Assembly (NCBI GenBank): GCA_002509745.1 | Contig: DAWK01000080.1 | Location: 1 to 15,478, forward strand | Reading direction: 5' to 3' | Source of the DNA: Methanobacteriaceae archaeon UBA349 | GTDB lineage: Archaea > Methanobacteriota > Methanobacteria > Methanobacteriales > Methanobacteriaceae | Length of the DNA stretch: 15,478 bases | Part shown: positions 6,017-13,737 of the stretch, one piece after another | Position numbering within the stretch: the first letter of the stretch is position 1 | How the letters are laid out: each line of letters opens with the position of its first letter | Position numbers and translations under genes: made by a program | Notes under the pieces: model-generated | What the model saw: the letters and a program-made list of their open reading frames with translations, nothing else | Told to the model about the DNA's origin: nothing | Database searches by the model: none

Positions 6017-6478
6017 ATGGAAAATCAGCAATTTTCAATAGTAATTAATGCTCCAAAAGAAAAGGTCTGGCGCACCATGCTTGATCTGGATACTTACAAA
6101 ATATGGGCCGAGCCATTTATGCCGGGTTCTTTCTATGAAGGGGACTGGAATCAAGGCAGTAAAATGCTTTTTCTGGCACCGGACGAGAAAGGGAAGATGT
6201 CTGGAATGGTGACCCAGATTAAAGAAAGCAGGCCTTATGAGTTCGTTTCTATTGAACCTACAGGTGTGGTGGAAGATAGAAAAGAAAATACTACAGGTGA
6301 AGAGGCCAAAGAATGGGCCGGATCACATGAAAATTATACCTTTAAAGAGATTGATGGCAAAACTGAGGTAATAGTGGATTTATCAGCGCCTGAAGAAATA
6401 GATGAAGAATTAAAGCAATATCTTCTGGATGCCTGGACAAAAGCTCTACAAATACTAAAAGAACTGGCAGAAAAATAG
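6017..6478 (+). CDS. SRPBCC (AHSA1/START-like) domain protein
   Basis: The 153-residue protein opens with FSIVINAPKEKVWRTMLDLDTYKIWAEPF, the usual first strand and helix of SRPBCC helix-grip proteins of the AHSA1 type (xxxIxAPxxxVWxxLtdpe.y..W). The family's later pattern is also seen: GSKMLFLAPDEKGKMSGMV at 47-65, then YEFVSIEPTG at 74-83, NYTFKEIDGKTEVIVDL at 106-122, and a long C-terminal helix (DEELKQYLLDAWTKALQILKELAEK) that closes the hydrophobic pocket. Such proteins bind hydrophobic ligands or act as chaperone co-factors; the ligand cannot be told from sequence. A strong AGGGGG (6004-6009) lies 7 bases before the ATG. It stands alone between msvR and cbiL. Confidence 0.82.
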   Translation: MENQQFSIVINAPKEKVWRTMLDLDTYKIWAEPFMPGSFYEGDWNQGSKMLFLAPDEKGKMSGMVTQIKESRPYEFVSIEPTGVVEDRKENTTGEEAKEWAGSHENYTFKEIDGKTEVIVDLSAPEEIDEELKQYLLDAWTKALQILKELAEK

Positions 6479-6533
6479 AAAGAGCTTGATTTGATAGTAA
6501 AAAAGGCATCTAATATCTAAAATAAATTAAAAT

Positions 6534-6567
6534 AATTAAATAAATATTTAATTAAATTAAGTTTTTT
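6534..6567. terminator. Possible bidirectional terminator between SRPBCC and cbiL
   Basis: AATTAAATA-AA-TATTTAATT (6534-6553) is a 9-bp inverted repeat between the two convergent genes. It is followed on the plus strand by TTTTTT at 6562-6567. On the minus strand the stretch is TA-rich but lacks a long T run. Confidence 0.35.
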
Positions 6568-6582
6568 AAGATTTAATCGATT

Positions 6583-7281
6583 TTAATCACGGGAAAACTT
6601 CACCAGGGTGGTGGAGAGATATTTCTTATTTTTAACAAAACCTTGCACCACTTCTTCATTCTCCATGGTACAGTTCTGCACGGAAATAATTTCTTTATTC
6701 CGCTCATCGGCCTCAATAGTGTTCTCTAGCAATTCACCATGGCGGGAAGTTTTCATTATAACGAAGGTATCTCCATCGTCTAGAATGTTTTCCAGTCTAT
6801 TATCCACTTTAGGAACAATAACTAGTATCTCATCCTTTTCTACCAGTGGAATACCTGCTGCTGAGGCACAACCTGTAAAAGATGTTATGCCTGGAACCAT
6901 TTCTACATCATATCCTTTCTCCAGGATCCTCTTTTGAAGGTAGGAGAAGGTACTGAATATGGAAGGATCTCCTAAGGTCACAAAGGCCACGTCATCTCCA
7001 TTTTCTAAATGAATGGCCACCATGTCTGCGGCCTGGTCCCAGTGTTCTTCCAGAGACTTTTTATCCTCAGTCATAGGAAAAACAGGTTCCAGTGTTTCAT
7101 AATCATCTTTTCTATTACTTAATGTGGGCTGAACAATGGCTAGAGCTATGCTGGGCTTTTCAGGGGCTGATCGAGGGGCACATATCACTGCTACTTCGCT
7201 TAAAATTTTTCCGGCCTTGATAGTTAGAAGTTCAGGGTCACCAGGCCCCACTCCCACTCCTATTAATTTTCCTTTTGACAT
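6583..7281 (-). CDS. cbiL: Cobalt-factor II C20-methyltransferase (cobalamin biosynthesis)
   Basis: This 232-residue protein is a SAM-dependent tetrapyrrole methyltransferase. It transfers a methyl group to C20 of cobalt-factor II (cobalt-sirohydrochlorin), making cobalt-factor III in the anaerobic corrin pathway. Methanogens need the product for methyl-transferring corrinoid proteins. Family motifs, numbered from the chosen start: GVGVGPGDPELLTIKA at about 8-23, the SAM-binding GDPSIFSTFSYL at about 104-115, and VPGITSFTGCASAAGIPL at about 129-146. Length fits CbiL/CobI. The frame extends three codons to a GTG at 7290, but AGGTG (7292-7288) overlaps that codon and is properly spaced, 6 bases, from the ATG at 7281. 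The ATG start is therefore preferred. No other corrin gene is adjacent. Confidence 0.88.
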   Translation of the reverse strand: MSKGKLIGVGVGPGDPELLTIKAGKILSEVAVICAPRSAPEKPSIALAIVQPTLSNRKDDYETLEPVFPMTEDKKSLEEHWDQAADMVAIHLENGDDVAFVTLGDPSIFSTFSYLQKRILEKGYDVEMVPGITSFTGCASAAGIPLVEKDEILVIVPKVDNRLENILDDGDTFVIMKTSRHGELLENTIEADERNKEIISVQNCTMENEEVVQGFVKNKKYLSTTLVKFSRD

Positions 7282-7669
7282 AAAATACACCTAAGGTCCT
7301 TATTATTTAAATTAGTTAGTAAATTTTTTGTAAATTAAAAATCATTGATAATTAATATTATATCTGAATTAAACAGTTAATTACTCTAATTAATTCTAAT
7401 ATAGAATAAAATAATGAATTTTAAACTTTAGAATAAGCGTTTAGAATATTAATTTCTATTTTATACACATTGCTTATATTTATTTATTTATAATTTAATT
7501 TAATAATTTCAGATTTTTTTTAATCTATTTGCTTAATTAACCATTATAAAATGGAATTTTTAAAGTTTTACAAAGACCAACTGCTTAATACCTCTGGAGA
7601 AGAGCTTATTAATACTTTTCAAATGGTCTCTTTAAACCTATTTATAACATCAAAACTAATATATGTGGC
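7282..7669. other. AT-rich intergenic region between cbiL and the helicase gene
   Basis: This 388-bp divergent spacer is extremely AT-rich and I find no convincing gene or RNA. It should hold the cbiL promoter and the helicase promoter. A TATTTATAA element at 7639-7647 lies about 26 bp before the helicase ATG. Short inverted repeats (ATAAGC 7433-7438 with GCTTAT 7472-7477) are within what chance allows in such DNA. Confidence 0.5.
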
Positions 7670-9553
7670 ATGGCAAACCCTCTTTTTTGTCCTGATTGTG
7701 GAATGATGAGAAATCGTTGTATATGCAGTGATAGGAATAAAACTAAAAGTACAAACTCTTTTAAAAGTAAAATAGAATCTTACGTTAGGCCTGAGAGCAC
7801 AAAACAGGAGAAATCCAGAGATATACTTTATAACAAATCCTATAGAAATTCTTCTCCAAAACCCTCTACCTATACTCCAAAAAAACCTTCCAACAGCACT
7901 ATTCTTTCATCTTCCCGACGGAACGAAATAAAAAGTAGATTCCCGGACATCGACGAGGAAATTATTAACAATTTCCCTTTTCCAGATCCGAGAGAAGGGC
8001 AGCTGGACATTATATCGGATATTAAAAATGCTATTGACGAAGGATTTCGCTACATTGTCCTGGAAGCAGGAACAGGAACTGGTAAATCTGCTATAGCCAC
8101 CACCTTGGCCAGAATATATGAACCGGCCTATATTTTGACCATGACTAAACAGTTACAGAATCAATATGCGTATGAATTTGATTTTGGCCAGGTAAAAGGT
8201 AGGGGCAACTTTTCCTGCAAGACAGATGATCTGGAATCTGGTTGTGACATTGGGACCTGTCAAACCACTCCCAGCTCTAAAAAATTCCATTGTCGCTATG
8301 GGGTGAGCAAATCACCAACTATTGGAGCCATTGAAGCATTCGAGGATTCTTTTGGCAATCCAGTATTTTTCCAATCATCAGACCACTGTCATTACTGGGA
8401 TCAAAAAGCGGATGCAGTTAATAGTGACATCACCCTCATGAATTATGATTATGCCCTTCTGGAACTGAATTACGTGGGGCATTTCGGAGCAAGGGACCTC
8501 ATGATATTGGATGAGGCCCACAACATTGAAGATAAGCTCATGAGGAGATTAGAAGTGATCGTTTCCAATCAGAGACTGGAAAAAGATATTAAAAAGGTTA
8601 TTCCTCCAAAAATGGCCACATTCACCGACCCTAACGATTGGATATTGCAGGTGGAGTTTTTAAGAGATTCCTACCAGGATATAAATGTTAAAGACATGCC
8701 TAAAAATAAGGCAGATAGAATAAACCATACCGTTTCTCGACTGGGAGATCTGGCTGAAAATCTGGAGAAAGAACCTAAAAATTGGGTAGTAGATCCTAAT
8801 CAGGGCGGAGTTTCATTTAAGCCACTTAGAGTTCATCATTATGCTGAAGAGAATTTATTCAAACATGCAAAAACCTGTATATTCATGAGTGCTACTATTC
8901 TTTCTCATCAGATGTTTTGCAAGTGGTTAGGCCTGGATCCCCGGGAAGTATATTTCGTCAAAGTGGACAGCCCATTTCCCGCATCTAAACGGCCTATTGA
9001 ATTCAAATTAGCAGGTAAGATGTCTAAAAACCGTATTAAACGGACTGCTCCTGATACTTTACCTATTTTAAACAAGATTCTTAAAAGGCACCAGCACGAT
9101 AAGGGGCTGATTCATACTCACAATTACCAGTGTCAAAATTATATCATGCAAAAAATTCCTAACTCTCGTTTAACACCCCACAATTCTATGAACCGGGAGC
9201 GAGTTTTAAAGCAATTTGAAAATAGTTTATCGCCTCTGGTCCTGGTGAGCCCTTCCATGAGTGAAGGGGTGGATTTGCCCTATGATAAGTGCCGTTTTCA
9301 GGTTATTTACAAGGTTCCATTCCCTTATCTGGGCGATAGACAGGTAAACATGCGCCGAAAACGTGACCAGAAATGGTATGCCTATAAAACTGTAATGACT
9401 CTTATGCAGGCCTATGGGCGGGGAATGAGGGCCCAGGACGATGAGTGTTACACCTATGTGCTGGATGAGAATATAAAAATGCTATTTAAAAGTCCATTGT
9501 ACCGTTCTCTGGTACCTGAATTCTTTAAAGAGGCCGTTATTGAGGATGAATGA
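7670..9553 (+). CDS. XPD/DinG-like superfamily 2 iron-sulfur DNA helicase
   Basis: The 627-residue protein has the motifs of Rad3/XPD/DinG helicases: [10 protein letters not shown] at 106-115, Walker A AGTGTGKS at 133-140, DEAH at 281-284, SATI at 407-410, and motif [14 protein letters not shown] at 580-591. Between motifs I and II are Cys183, Cys192, Cys197, Cys208 and Cys240, in the place where XPD and DinG bind a 4Fe-4S cluster. ATP-dependent 5'-3' unwinding in repair is expected. The N-terminus is unusual: CPDC (7-10) and CIC (17-19) form a CxxC-x6-CxC zinc-ribbon-like motif. A Ser/Lys/Pro-rich linker of about 65 residues follows, so the helicase core starts about 100 residues later than in archaeal XPD. 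No Shine-Dalgarno sequence precedes the ATG, and the TATA at 7639-7647 points to a leaderless or near-leaderless mRNA. Confidence 0.88.
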   Translation: MANPLFCPDCGMMRNRCICSDRNKTKSTNSFKSKIESYVRPESTKQEKSRDILYNKSYRNSSPKPSTYTPKKPSNSTILSSSRRNEIKSRFPDIDEEIINNFPFPDPREGQLDIISDIKNAIDEGFRYIVLEAGTGTGKSAIATTLARIYEPAYILTMTKQLQNQYAYEFDFGQVKGRGNFSCKTDDLESGCDIGTCQTTPSSKKFHCRYGVSKSPTIGAIEAFEDSFGNPVFFQSSDHCHYWDQKADAVNSDITLMNYDYALLELNYVGHFGARDLMILDEAHNIEDKLMRRLEVIVSNQRLEKDIKKVIPPKMATFTDPNDWILQVEFLRDSYQDINVKDMPKNKADRINHTVSRLGDLAENLEKEPKNWVVDPNQGGVSFKPLRVHHYAEENLFKHAKTCIFMSATILSHQMFCKWLGLDPREVYFVKVDSPFPASKRPIEFKLAGKMSKNRIKRTAPDTLPILNKILKRHQHDKGLIHTHNYQCQNYIMQKIPNSRLTPHNSMNRERVLKQFENSLSPLVLVSPSMSEGVDLPYDKCRFQVIYKVPFPYLGDRQVNMRRKRDQKWYAYKTVMTLMQAYGRGMRAQDDECYTYVLDENIKMLFKSPLYRSLVPEFFKEAVIEDE

Positions 9554-9576
9554 ACTGATTAATGTGTTTTAGATAA

Positions 9577-9619
9577 ATATCCTGAATTACATAAATGGCT
9601 TATATAATGGCCAGGATAT
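9577..9619. repeat. Inverted repeat between convergent genes
   Basis: ATATCCTG (9577-9584) and CAGGATAT (9612-9619) are perfect 8-bp arms around a 27-bp loop. They lie in the 67-bp gap between the helicase stop and the stop of the leftward YdeI-like gene. A direct repeat AAATGGCTT (9593-9601 and 9624-9632) overlaps it. It may serve as a bidirectional terminator hairpin, but lacks T runs. Confidence 0.35.
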
Positions 9620-9620
9620 A

Positions 9621-10202
9621 TTAAAATGGCTTTTCGTTCTTTTCTACAGCTTTTATAACTTTTTTAATTCTTCTTTTCCGGGTATCTGGCCTTTTAGCAC
9701 TTACAATTAACCACAAAACCTGTTTTTTCACAGAATTTGAAAAATTGTTATAATTTGAGCGGGCCTCTTTATTTTTTTTAAATTCAATTTCTAGATTATT
9801 GGGAACAATTAAATCTTCCACATCATCCATTATGCTCCAGGAACCATTTTTCTTGGCAATTTCAATTTTCTTCAGACCAGCAGGGGTCATGGTACCTAGT
9901 TTTATAAGTTTTTCCACCCGTTGCTTGTTTATACGCGACCAGGTACTGTTTGGCTTGCGGGGAGTAAATAATTGCATATATCGCTCTTCATCTAGAGCAT
10001 GGGCCGTGCTGTCAATCCAGCCAAAACTAAGGGCCTCTTCCACAGCATCATCATAGGATACCCTTGGTTTTTGGCTTCCTTTTTTATAATAAATGATCCA
10101 TATGCCTGCTGAGGTTTTATGGTTATCTTTTAGCCACTGCTTCCATTCTTGGCGGGTGGCCGGATAATAACGGCCTAAGTGGGAGCTGGGAGATTTCATC
10201 AT
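9621..10202 (-). CDS. YdeI/OmpD-associated family protein
   Basis: This 193-residue soluble protein matches the YdeI/OmpD-associated family. It has RQEWKQWLKDNHKTSAGIWI near 17-36, a YDDAVEEALSFGWIDS core at about 50-65, then LFTPRKPNSTWSRINKQRVEKLI at about 79-101, and MTPAGLKKIEIAKKNGSW further on. The Lys/Arg-rich C-terminus (KRPDTRKRRIKKVIKAVEKNEK) belongs to the family's closing helical region. Bacterial relatives have been linked to stress or peptide resistance, but no biochemical role is established; the archaeal function is unknown. The gene has tandem ATG codons at its start (10202 and 10199) and no Shine-Dalgarno sequence, so either could be used. It is convergent with the helicase gene and shows no operon partner. 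Confidence 0.82.
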   Translation of the reverse strand: MMKSPSSHLGRYYPATRQEWKQWLKDNHKTSAGIWIIYYKKGSQKPRVSYDDAVEEALSFGWIDSTAHALDEERYMQLFTPRKPNSTWSRINKQRVEKLIKLGTMTPAGLKKIEIAKKNGSWSIMDDVEDLIVPNNLEIEFKKNKEARSNYNNFSNSVKKQVLWLIVSAKRPDTRKRRIKKVIKAVEKNEKPF

Positions 10203-10398
10203 GTTTGATATTATGGTGGTGATATTAATTAAAAAATTTCTAATTGAATTTAAAAATTAATTAAGAAAATTAAACTGAAATTTGTGATAAAACTAAATTT
10301 AATGTCAAAATAAAATCTGAAAATAAAGTCAAAAACATAAAGAATTAATAACTATTTTAAATTACCAGTAATGATTAAAAAAGCAGAATTAACAAATG

Positions 10399-10475
10399 GT
10401 AGTTCTCTAGAGGCCATAGAGAGCGAAAGGTGATTTTTCAAGTCAATTGAAAATCGGCCTCTGTCAACGAACTAT
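10399..10475. ncRNA. Candidate structured RNA downstream of tRNA-Arg
   Basis: Three nested helices can be drawn. P1 is TAGTTC (10400-10405) with GAACTA (10469-10474). P2 is AGAGGCC (10409-10415) with GGCCTCT (10456-10462). P3 is GATTTT-CAA (10432-10441, one bulged T) with TTGAAAATC (10447-10455), closed by a 5-nt GTCAA loop. A 16-nt purine-rich bulge (10416-10431) separates P2 and P3 on one side only. Two extra wobble pairs (G10399-U10475, U10408-G10463) form only in a plus-strand RNA. A T6 run at 10382-10377 would suit termination of a minus-strand RNA following the tRNA. The strand is therefore open. C/D-box motifs are not complete and H/ACA geometry does not fit. It matches no family I recognise. 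Confidence 0.4.
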
Positions 10476-10491
10476 AAAAGTAATAGTATAG

Positions 10492-10567
<76 letters not shown>

Positions 10568-10585
10568 TTAATTATAAATTTAGTC

Positions 10586-10595
10586 TTAATATAAG
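10586..10595 (-). promoter_or_regulatory. TATA box of the tRNA-Arg gene
   Basis: Leftward reading CTTATATTAA is centred about 24 bp upstream of the mature tRNA 5' end, the usual spacing for archaeal stable-RNA promoters with little or no leader. Confidence 0.5.
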
Positions 10596-10675
10596 CAAAT
10601 TAGTTGTTAGATGGTTTTCCCTTATAAACTATTCTGTTAAAAATAAAAAAAATATTTAGAATTATTCTAACAAAA

Positions 10676-11389
10676 TTATATTTCAGAACCACCATCCGGC
10701 GCTTCTTTTTCTATAATTTCATTCTCAGGTGATAATTCTGTTTTCATATGGCAATATAATAGTCCAAAAAATCTGTACTGGTACATTAAACTGTAACTAC
10801 TGATTAATAATGATACTAGGAGACCTATCAATAACCCGGCCAATCCAAAAAATTCTATTGAAGAGAATAGATCAGATATTAAAGACAATAAACCAGCTAT
10901 GATACCCGCTATGAGGACATAAGCAAAGTAGTTTAACCAGCCCATATTTTTTATGATTCCTAATATTTTTTTAAAGTCAAAAGCGGCTTCTAATTTCTTT
11001 TCATAGGCCATATTGTTCACAGCGGTAATATAGATCAGGTTGATTATTATAAAAACCAGAAGTCCTATAATCAGCAAAACAATAGAACTTGCTGAAATAC
11101 TCATCATAACCACAGATAGGATAATGAGGATAGCTGGAATCAAAAAGTAGACTATTGAGATTAAAATCAGCTTTAAACCATCTATATACATCCTACCCCA
11201 TTCCACAAATTCCGGCAACTCATTTTTGCCCTGAGTGGTTGCTTCAATAATTCGCAGGGAATAACCCATAGTCAGAGGAAACAAGAATATTGTAATGCTA
11301 CTTAAATATAAAAGAAAAAGTCCTAAAAATCTTTTCATATCACTAAAAGGGAATTTAATTGAATTTGAAATCATATCTCCAAGGTTCAT
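10676..11389 (-). CDS. DUF4013 family membrane protein, paralogue 1 (last in array)
   Basis: The 237-residue protein is mostly hydrophobic, with five or six membrane segments. It carries the array's three shared blocks: GYSLRIIEATTQGKNELPEF at 42-61 followed by IDG at 69-71, NNMAYEKKLEAAFDFKKI at 125-142, and a C-terminal YRFFGLLY at 205-212. The last block departs from the array consensus SRFxGLIYP by losing the Ser and the final Pro. A polar acidic tail of about 25 residues follows. GGAG lies 8 bases upstream of the ATG. A 145-bp gap separates it from the preceding paralogue, with T-rich terminator-like sequence and a possible TATA near 11515, so it may be transcribed on its own. The family is found widely in archaea and has no known function. 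Confidence 0.8.
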   Translation of the reverse strand: MNLGDMISNSIKFPFSDMKRFLGLFLLYLSSITIFLFPLTMGYSLRIIEATTQGKNELPEFVEWGRMYIDGLKLILISIVYFLIPAILIILSVVMMSISASSIVLLIIGLLVFIIINLIYITAVNNMAYEKKLEAAFDFKKILGIIKNMGWLNYFAYVLIAGIIAGLLSLISDLFSSIEFFGLAGLLIGLLVSLLISSYSLMYQYRFFGLLYCHMKTELSPENEIIEKEAPDGGSEI

Positions 11390-11534
11390 GCATATTACTC
11401 CAGTAAAGTTCTTTGTTTTAATTAATTTAGCTAATTCTTAATATTACATTTTCTGAATTTATCTTTTAGATTTTTTAATATTTGAATGAATTTTCAATTC
11501 TTGCATGTGTTTATAAAAAAATAAAAAGTTATAT

Positions 11535-12359
11535 TTAATTTTCATTGTTCTGGGCAAACCGAGGCTGCTTTTCTGCCAATTTTTCATGGTCATCTTCATT
11601 TTCTACTTCAACTGGATAAACAAGGCCCATAAATCTTCCTTGGAAGGCATATTCAAATGAACTGACTACTAAACCTATTATTATCAGGCTTAGGATGTAA
11701 CCACCGACTCCAAAACTTTTAAGAAGATCAGGCAAAATCAGGCCAATGGTGGTGGTTAAAAAGATAACGCACACGAAGAAAATTCCGCAAATCAGATATT
11801 TTCCCCAGCCCAGCATTTTAATCTCTTTATAAATCTCTTTAATTTCAAAAGCGGCCCCAAATTTATTTTTGTAAACCATGCGGGGTAGGGCAATCATTTG
11901 TATCAGATAACTCAGGGCCAGGAGTATTATTCCAATTCCCAACAATACTAGGGGCAAGGTACCGTCAAACATTTGAAGATTCAAGGAATAGGCGGAACCA
12001 GAGTACATGGCCATAGTTTGATCACTGATCTGACCGGTTGCCAGTATGTTTTTACTAAAAGAGGTATATATTGATATCATAATTGCTAAAATTATGAATA
12101 TTCCTGCGGGAATAGAATATACAAGATTCACCAGCAGAAATTTTAATCCATCAATAAACATATCGACGAAATCTTCAAAAGGGGGCATTTCATGAATTCC
12201 CTGAGAAGTATTTTTTATTATTCTCAGTAAATATCCTCCGGCCAGTATCATGGGCAGTATGAGGGAACTGAATATCAGTATAAATCCCAGGGTGAGGAAT
12301 CTAACTGGATTGGAAAATGGAAAGGTAATTGAGTCGGATATTATTTCTTTAATTTTCAT
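11535..12359 (-). CDS. DUF4013 family membrane protein, paralogue 2 (longest)
   Basis: This 274-residue paralogue has shared blocks at 42-61 (GYLLRIIKNTSQGIHEMPPF), 161-176 (MVYKNKFGAAFEIKEI) and 241-249 (GRFMGLVYP). It is longer than its siblings because of an insertion of roughly 35-40 residues between about 100 and 137 (KNILATGQISDQTMAMYSGS and beyond), in the loop between the membrane segments of the first and second blocks, plus a charged tail (EVENEDDHEKLAEKQPRF). Its ATG overlaps the TGA of paralogue 3 in an ATGA arrangement, and AGGAGA lies 6 bases before the ATG, so translational coupling is likely. Downstream the leftward transcript meets T-rich sequence at about 11513-11530. Confidence 0.82.
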   Translation of the reverse strand: MKIKEIISDSITFPFSNPVRFLTLGFILIFSSLILPMILAGGYLLRIIKNTSQGIHEMPPFEDFVDMFIDGLKFLLVNLVYSIPAGIFIILAIMISIYTSFSKNILATGQISDQTMAMYSGSAYSLNLQMFDGTLPLVLLGIGIILLALSYLIQMIALPRMVYKNKFGAAFEIKEIYKEIKMLGWGKYLICGIFFVCVIFLTTTIGLILPDLLKSFGVGGYILSLIIIGLVVSSFEYAFQGRFMGLVYPVEVENEDDHEKLAEKQPRFAQNNEN

Positions 12360-13015
12360 TTTATGTCTCCTTTTTTAATTATTTCATCAATTTCAGTTGT
12401 TTTTAAATACACTAAACCTGCAAATCTGCTTTGGAATATTTGTAAATAACTTAAGGCAAATAAAATCAGGAACATATATTCTAAAGCTCCTAATTTAGGC
12501 CAAACTACGATTACCGTAATTATAGTTTCCATTAAGGTGAATATTAACACAAAAATGAAATATTTGCCATTTCCCAGTTTTTTTATTAATCCAAATATTT
12601 TTCTAACATCAAAAAAGGCCTTAAATTGTTTTGTATGGGCCATATTGCTCAAGGCCATGATGAAGAAATAATAAAGAACTAAATTGACTAAAGTAAGGAT
12701 AATAAGAGATAATATGTTATTTCCTTCTAAATTAACACCCATGACCATTAAAAAACCGCCGGGAATCATCAAGATCATAAAGCCGCCTATGATATATTTC
12801 AGGCCGTCTTTAAACATTAATTTCCATTCATTAAATTTAGGGGCCTCATTTGAGCCATTAGAACTTGATTCTACGATTCTTAATAGATATCCCATTCCTA
12901 GAATAAAGGGCAATACTAAAGGACTTCCTATAAATAAGATTATTAAAATTAACCATTGTTTCAAGTTGATAACTGGAAATTTTAATGAATCAACAAATAC
13001 TTCCTTAAAATTCAT
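12356..13015 (-). CDS. DUF4013 family membrane protein, paralogue 3
   Basis: This is the shortest paralogue at 219 residues. Blocks: GYLLRIVESSSNGSNEAPKF at 42-61 with KDGLK at 69-73, LSNMAHTKQFKAFFDVRKI at 122-140, and SRFAGLVY at 196-203. Its N-terminus (MNFKEVFVDSLKFP) is very close to that of paralogue 5 (MNFSDVFVDSLRYP), pointing to duplication within the array. About five membrane segments alternate with the conserved cytoplasm-like charged blocks. GAGG lies about 8 bases before the ATG. It starts 26 bp after paralogue 4 ends and overlaps paralogue 2 by 4 bp, so it sits in the middle of an operon. Confidence 0.82.
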   Translation of the reverse strand: MNFKEVFVDSLKFPVINLKQWLILIILFIGSPLVLPFILGMGYLLRIVESSSNGSNEAPKFNEWKLMFKDGLKYIIGGFMILMIPGGFLMVMGVNLEGNNILSLIILTLVNLVLYYFFIMALSNMAHTKQFKAFFDVRKIFGLIKKLGNGKYFIFVLIFTLMETIITVIVVWPKLGALEYMFLILFALSYLQIFQSRFAGLVYLKTTEIDEIIKKGDIK

Positions 13016-13041
13016 TTTTTAACCTCTATCACTTTCATTAT

Positions 13042-13713
13042 TCAATTATTCGTCTTGTTTTCTGGATAAATCAAACCTGTAAATCTGCTGGCAAATATTA
13101 TTATATAGCTTAAAATCACCAGACTAAACAATATAAAACTTATATTTCCCCAGATTCCGTTAAAGCTTATAAGATTTTTCATTATCCCTATCGGAACCTC
13201 GTTTATGAATTCAGCCACCAAGGTAAAAATAACTAATAAAAACGTGTATTTTTTTATTCCCACTTTTTTTATTAAATTAAATATTTTCTTAATGTTAAAA
13301 GCAGATATAAAACGTTTTTCATGGGCCATATGGGCCAGAGACATGACAAAAAACATGTTGAAGGCAATGGTGAAAACGGCGGTTATAATATAAGTTTCTG
13401 GACTATTTAATGTAGTAAAATTGATTAAAAGTTTTTCTAAAGCCCATAGAATGCCATAAAAAATTGTTCCAAATATTAGGAACATGCCCAGGAATTTCGC
13501 ACCATCCAACAACAGATTTCTCTTAGTATCATAGGCCCATAATTCTTTAGAACCTTGAGTTGTCTTCCCGATTAATTGAAGTAAGTAACCGCAGGCCATA
13601 ATTCCGGGAATTATTAAAAAACTGGTTAAAAATAGAATAAATATGGTTAGAGTTTTTTTCAAATCCAGAAATGGATAAATAAGGGAATCTTTAATGATTT
13701 CTTTAGATCTCAT
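13042..13713 (-). CDS. DUF4013 family membrane protein, paralogue 4
   Basis: The 223-residue protein has blocks at 42-58 (GYLLQLIGKTTQGSKEL), 126-144 (LAHMAHEKRFISAFNIKKI) and 209-217 (SRFTGLIYP). The first block is the most divergent of the five: the RI[IV] of the others is QLI, and the ExPxF end is ELWAYD, so the conserved Arg, Pro and Phe are lost. The remainder fits the family, with about five membrane segments. The C-terminus ENKTNN also occurs near the end of paralogue 5 (SENKTNNEA), a sign of recent shared ancestry of the two. Only a weak GATGAT-like ribosome binding site precedes the ATG; the 24-bp distance to the upstream stop suggests re-initiation or coupling. Confidence 0.8.
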   Translation of the reverse strand: MRSKEIIKDSLIYPFLDLKKTLTIFILFLTSFLIIPGIMACGYLLQLIGKTTQGSKELWAYDTKRNLLLDGAKFLGMFLIFGTIFYGILWALEKLLINFTTLNSPETYIITAVFTIAFNMFFVMSLAHMAHEKRFISAFNIKKIFNLIKKVGIKKYTFLLVIFTLVAEFINEVPIGIMKNLISFNGIWGNISFILFSLVILSYIIIFASRFTGLIYPENKTNN

Positions 13714-13737
13714 GTCTTATCATCTACTTTCTCATAT

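Noticed and set aside
7288..7290. GTG start of cbiL three codons upstream of the ATG
   Set aside because: The GTG is itself part of the AGGTG ribosome binding site, which is correctly spaced for the ATG at 7281.
7282..7669. Possible CRISPR, origin or riboswitch in the long AT-rich spacer
   Set aside because: No regularly spaced repeats, no origin recognition box clusters and no strong nested stems. Only short AT inverted repeats expected by chance.
7551..7703. Short forward frame of about 51 codons beginning MEFLKFYKDQ and overlapping the helicase start
   Set aside because: It has no ribosome binding site, runs into the helicase coding region in another frame, and contains the probable helicase TATA element. 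It looks like chance in AT-rich DNA.
10399..10475. Interpretation of the nested element as a C/D or H/ACA guide RNA
   Set aside because: There is a partial TGAT but no full C box (RUGAUGA) or D box (CUGA). The distance from the pocket to an ANA box does not fit on either strand, and no kink-turn is evident.
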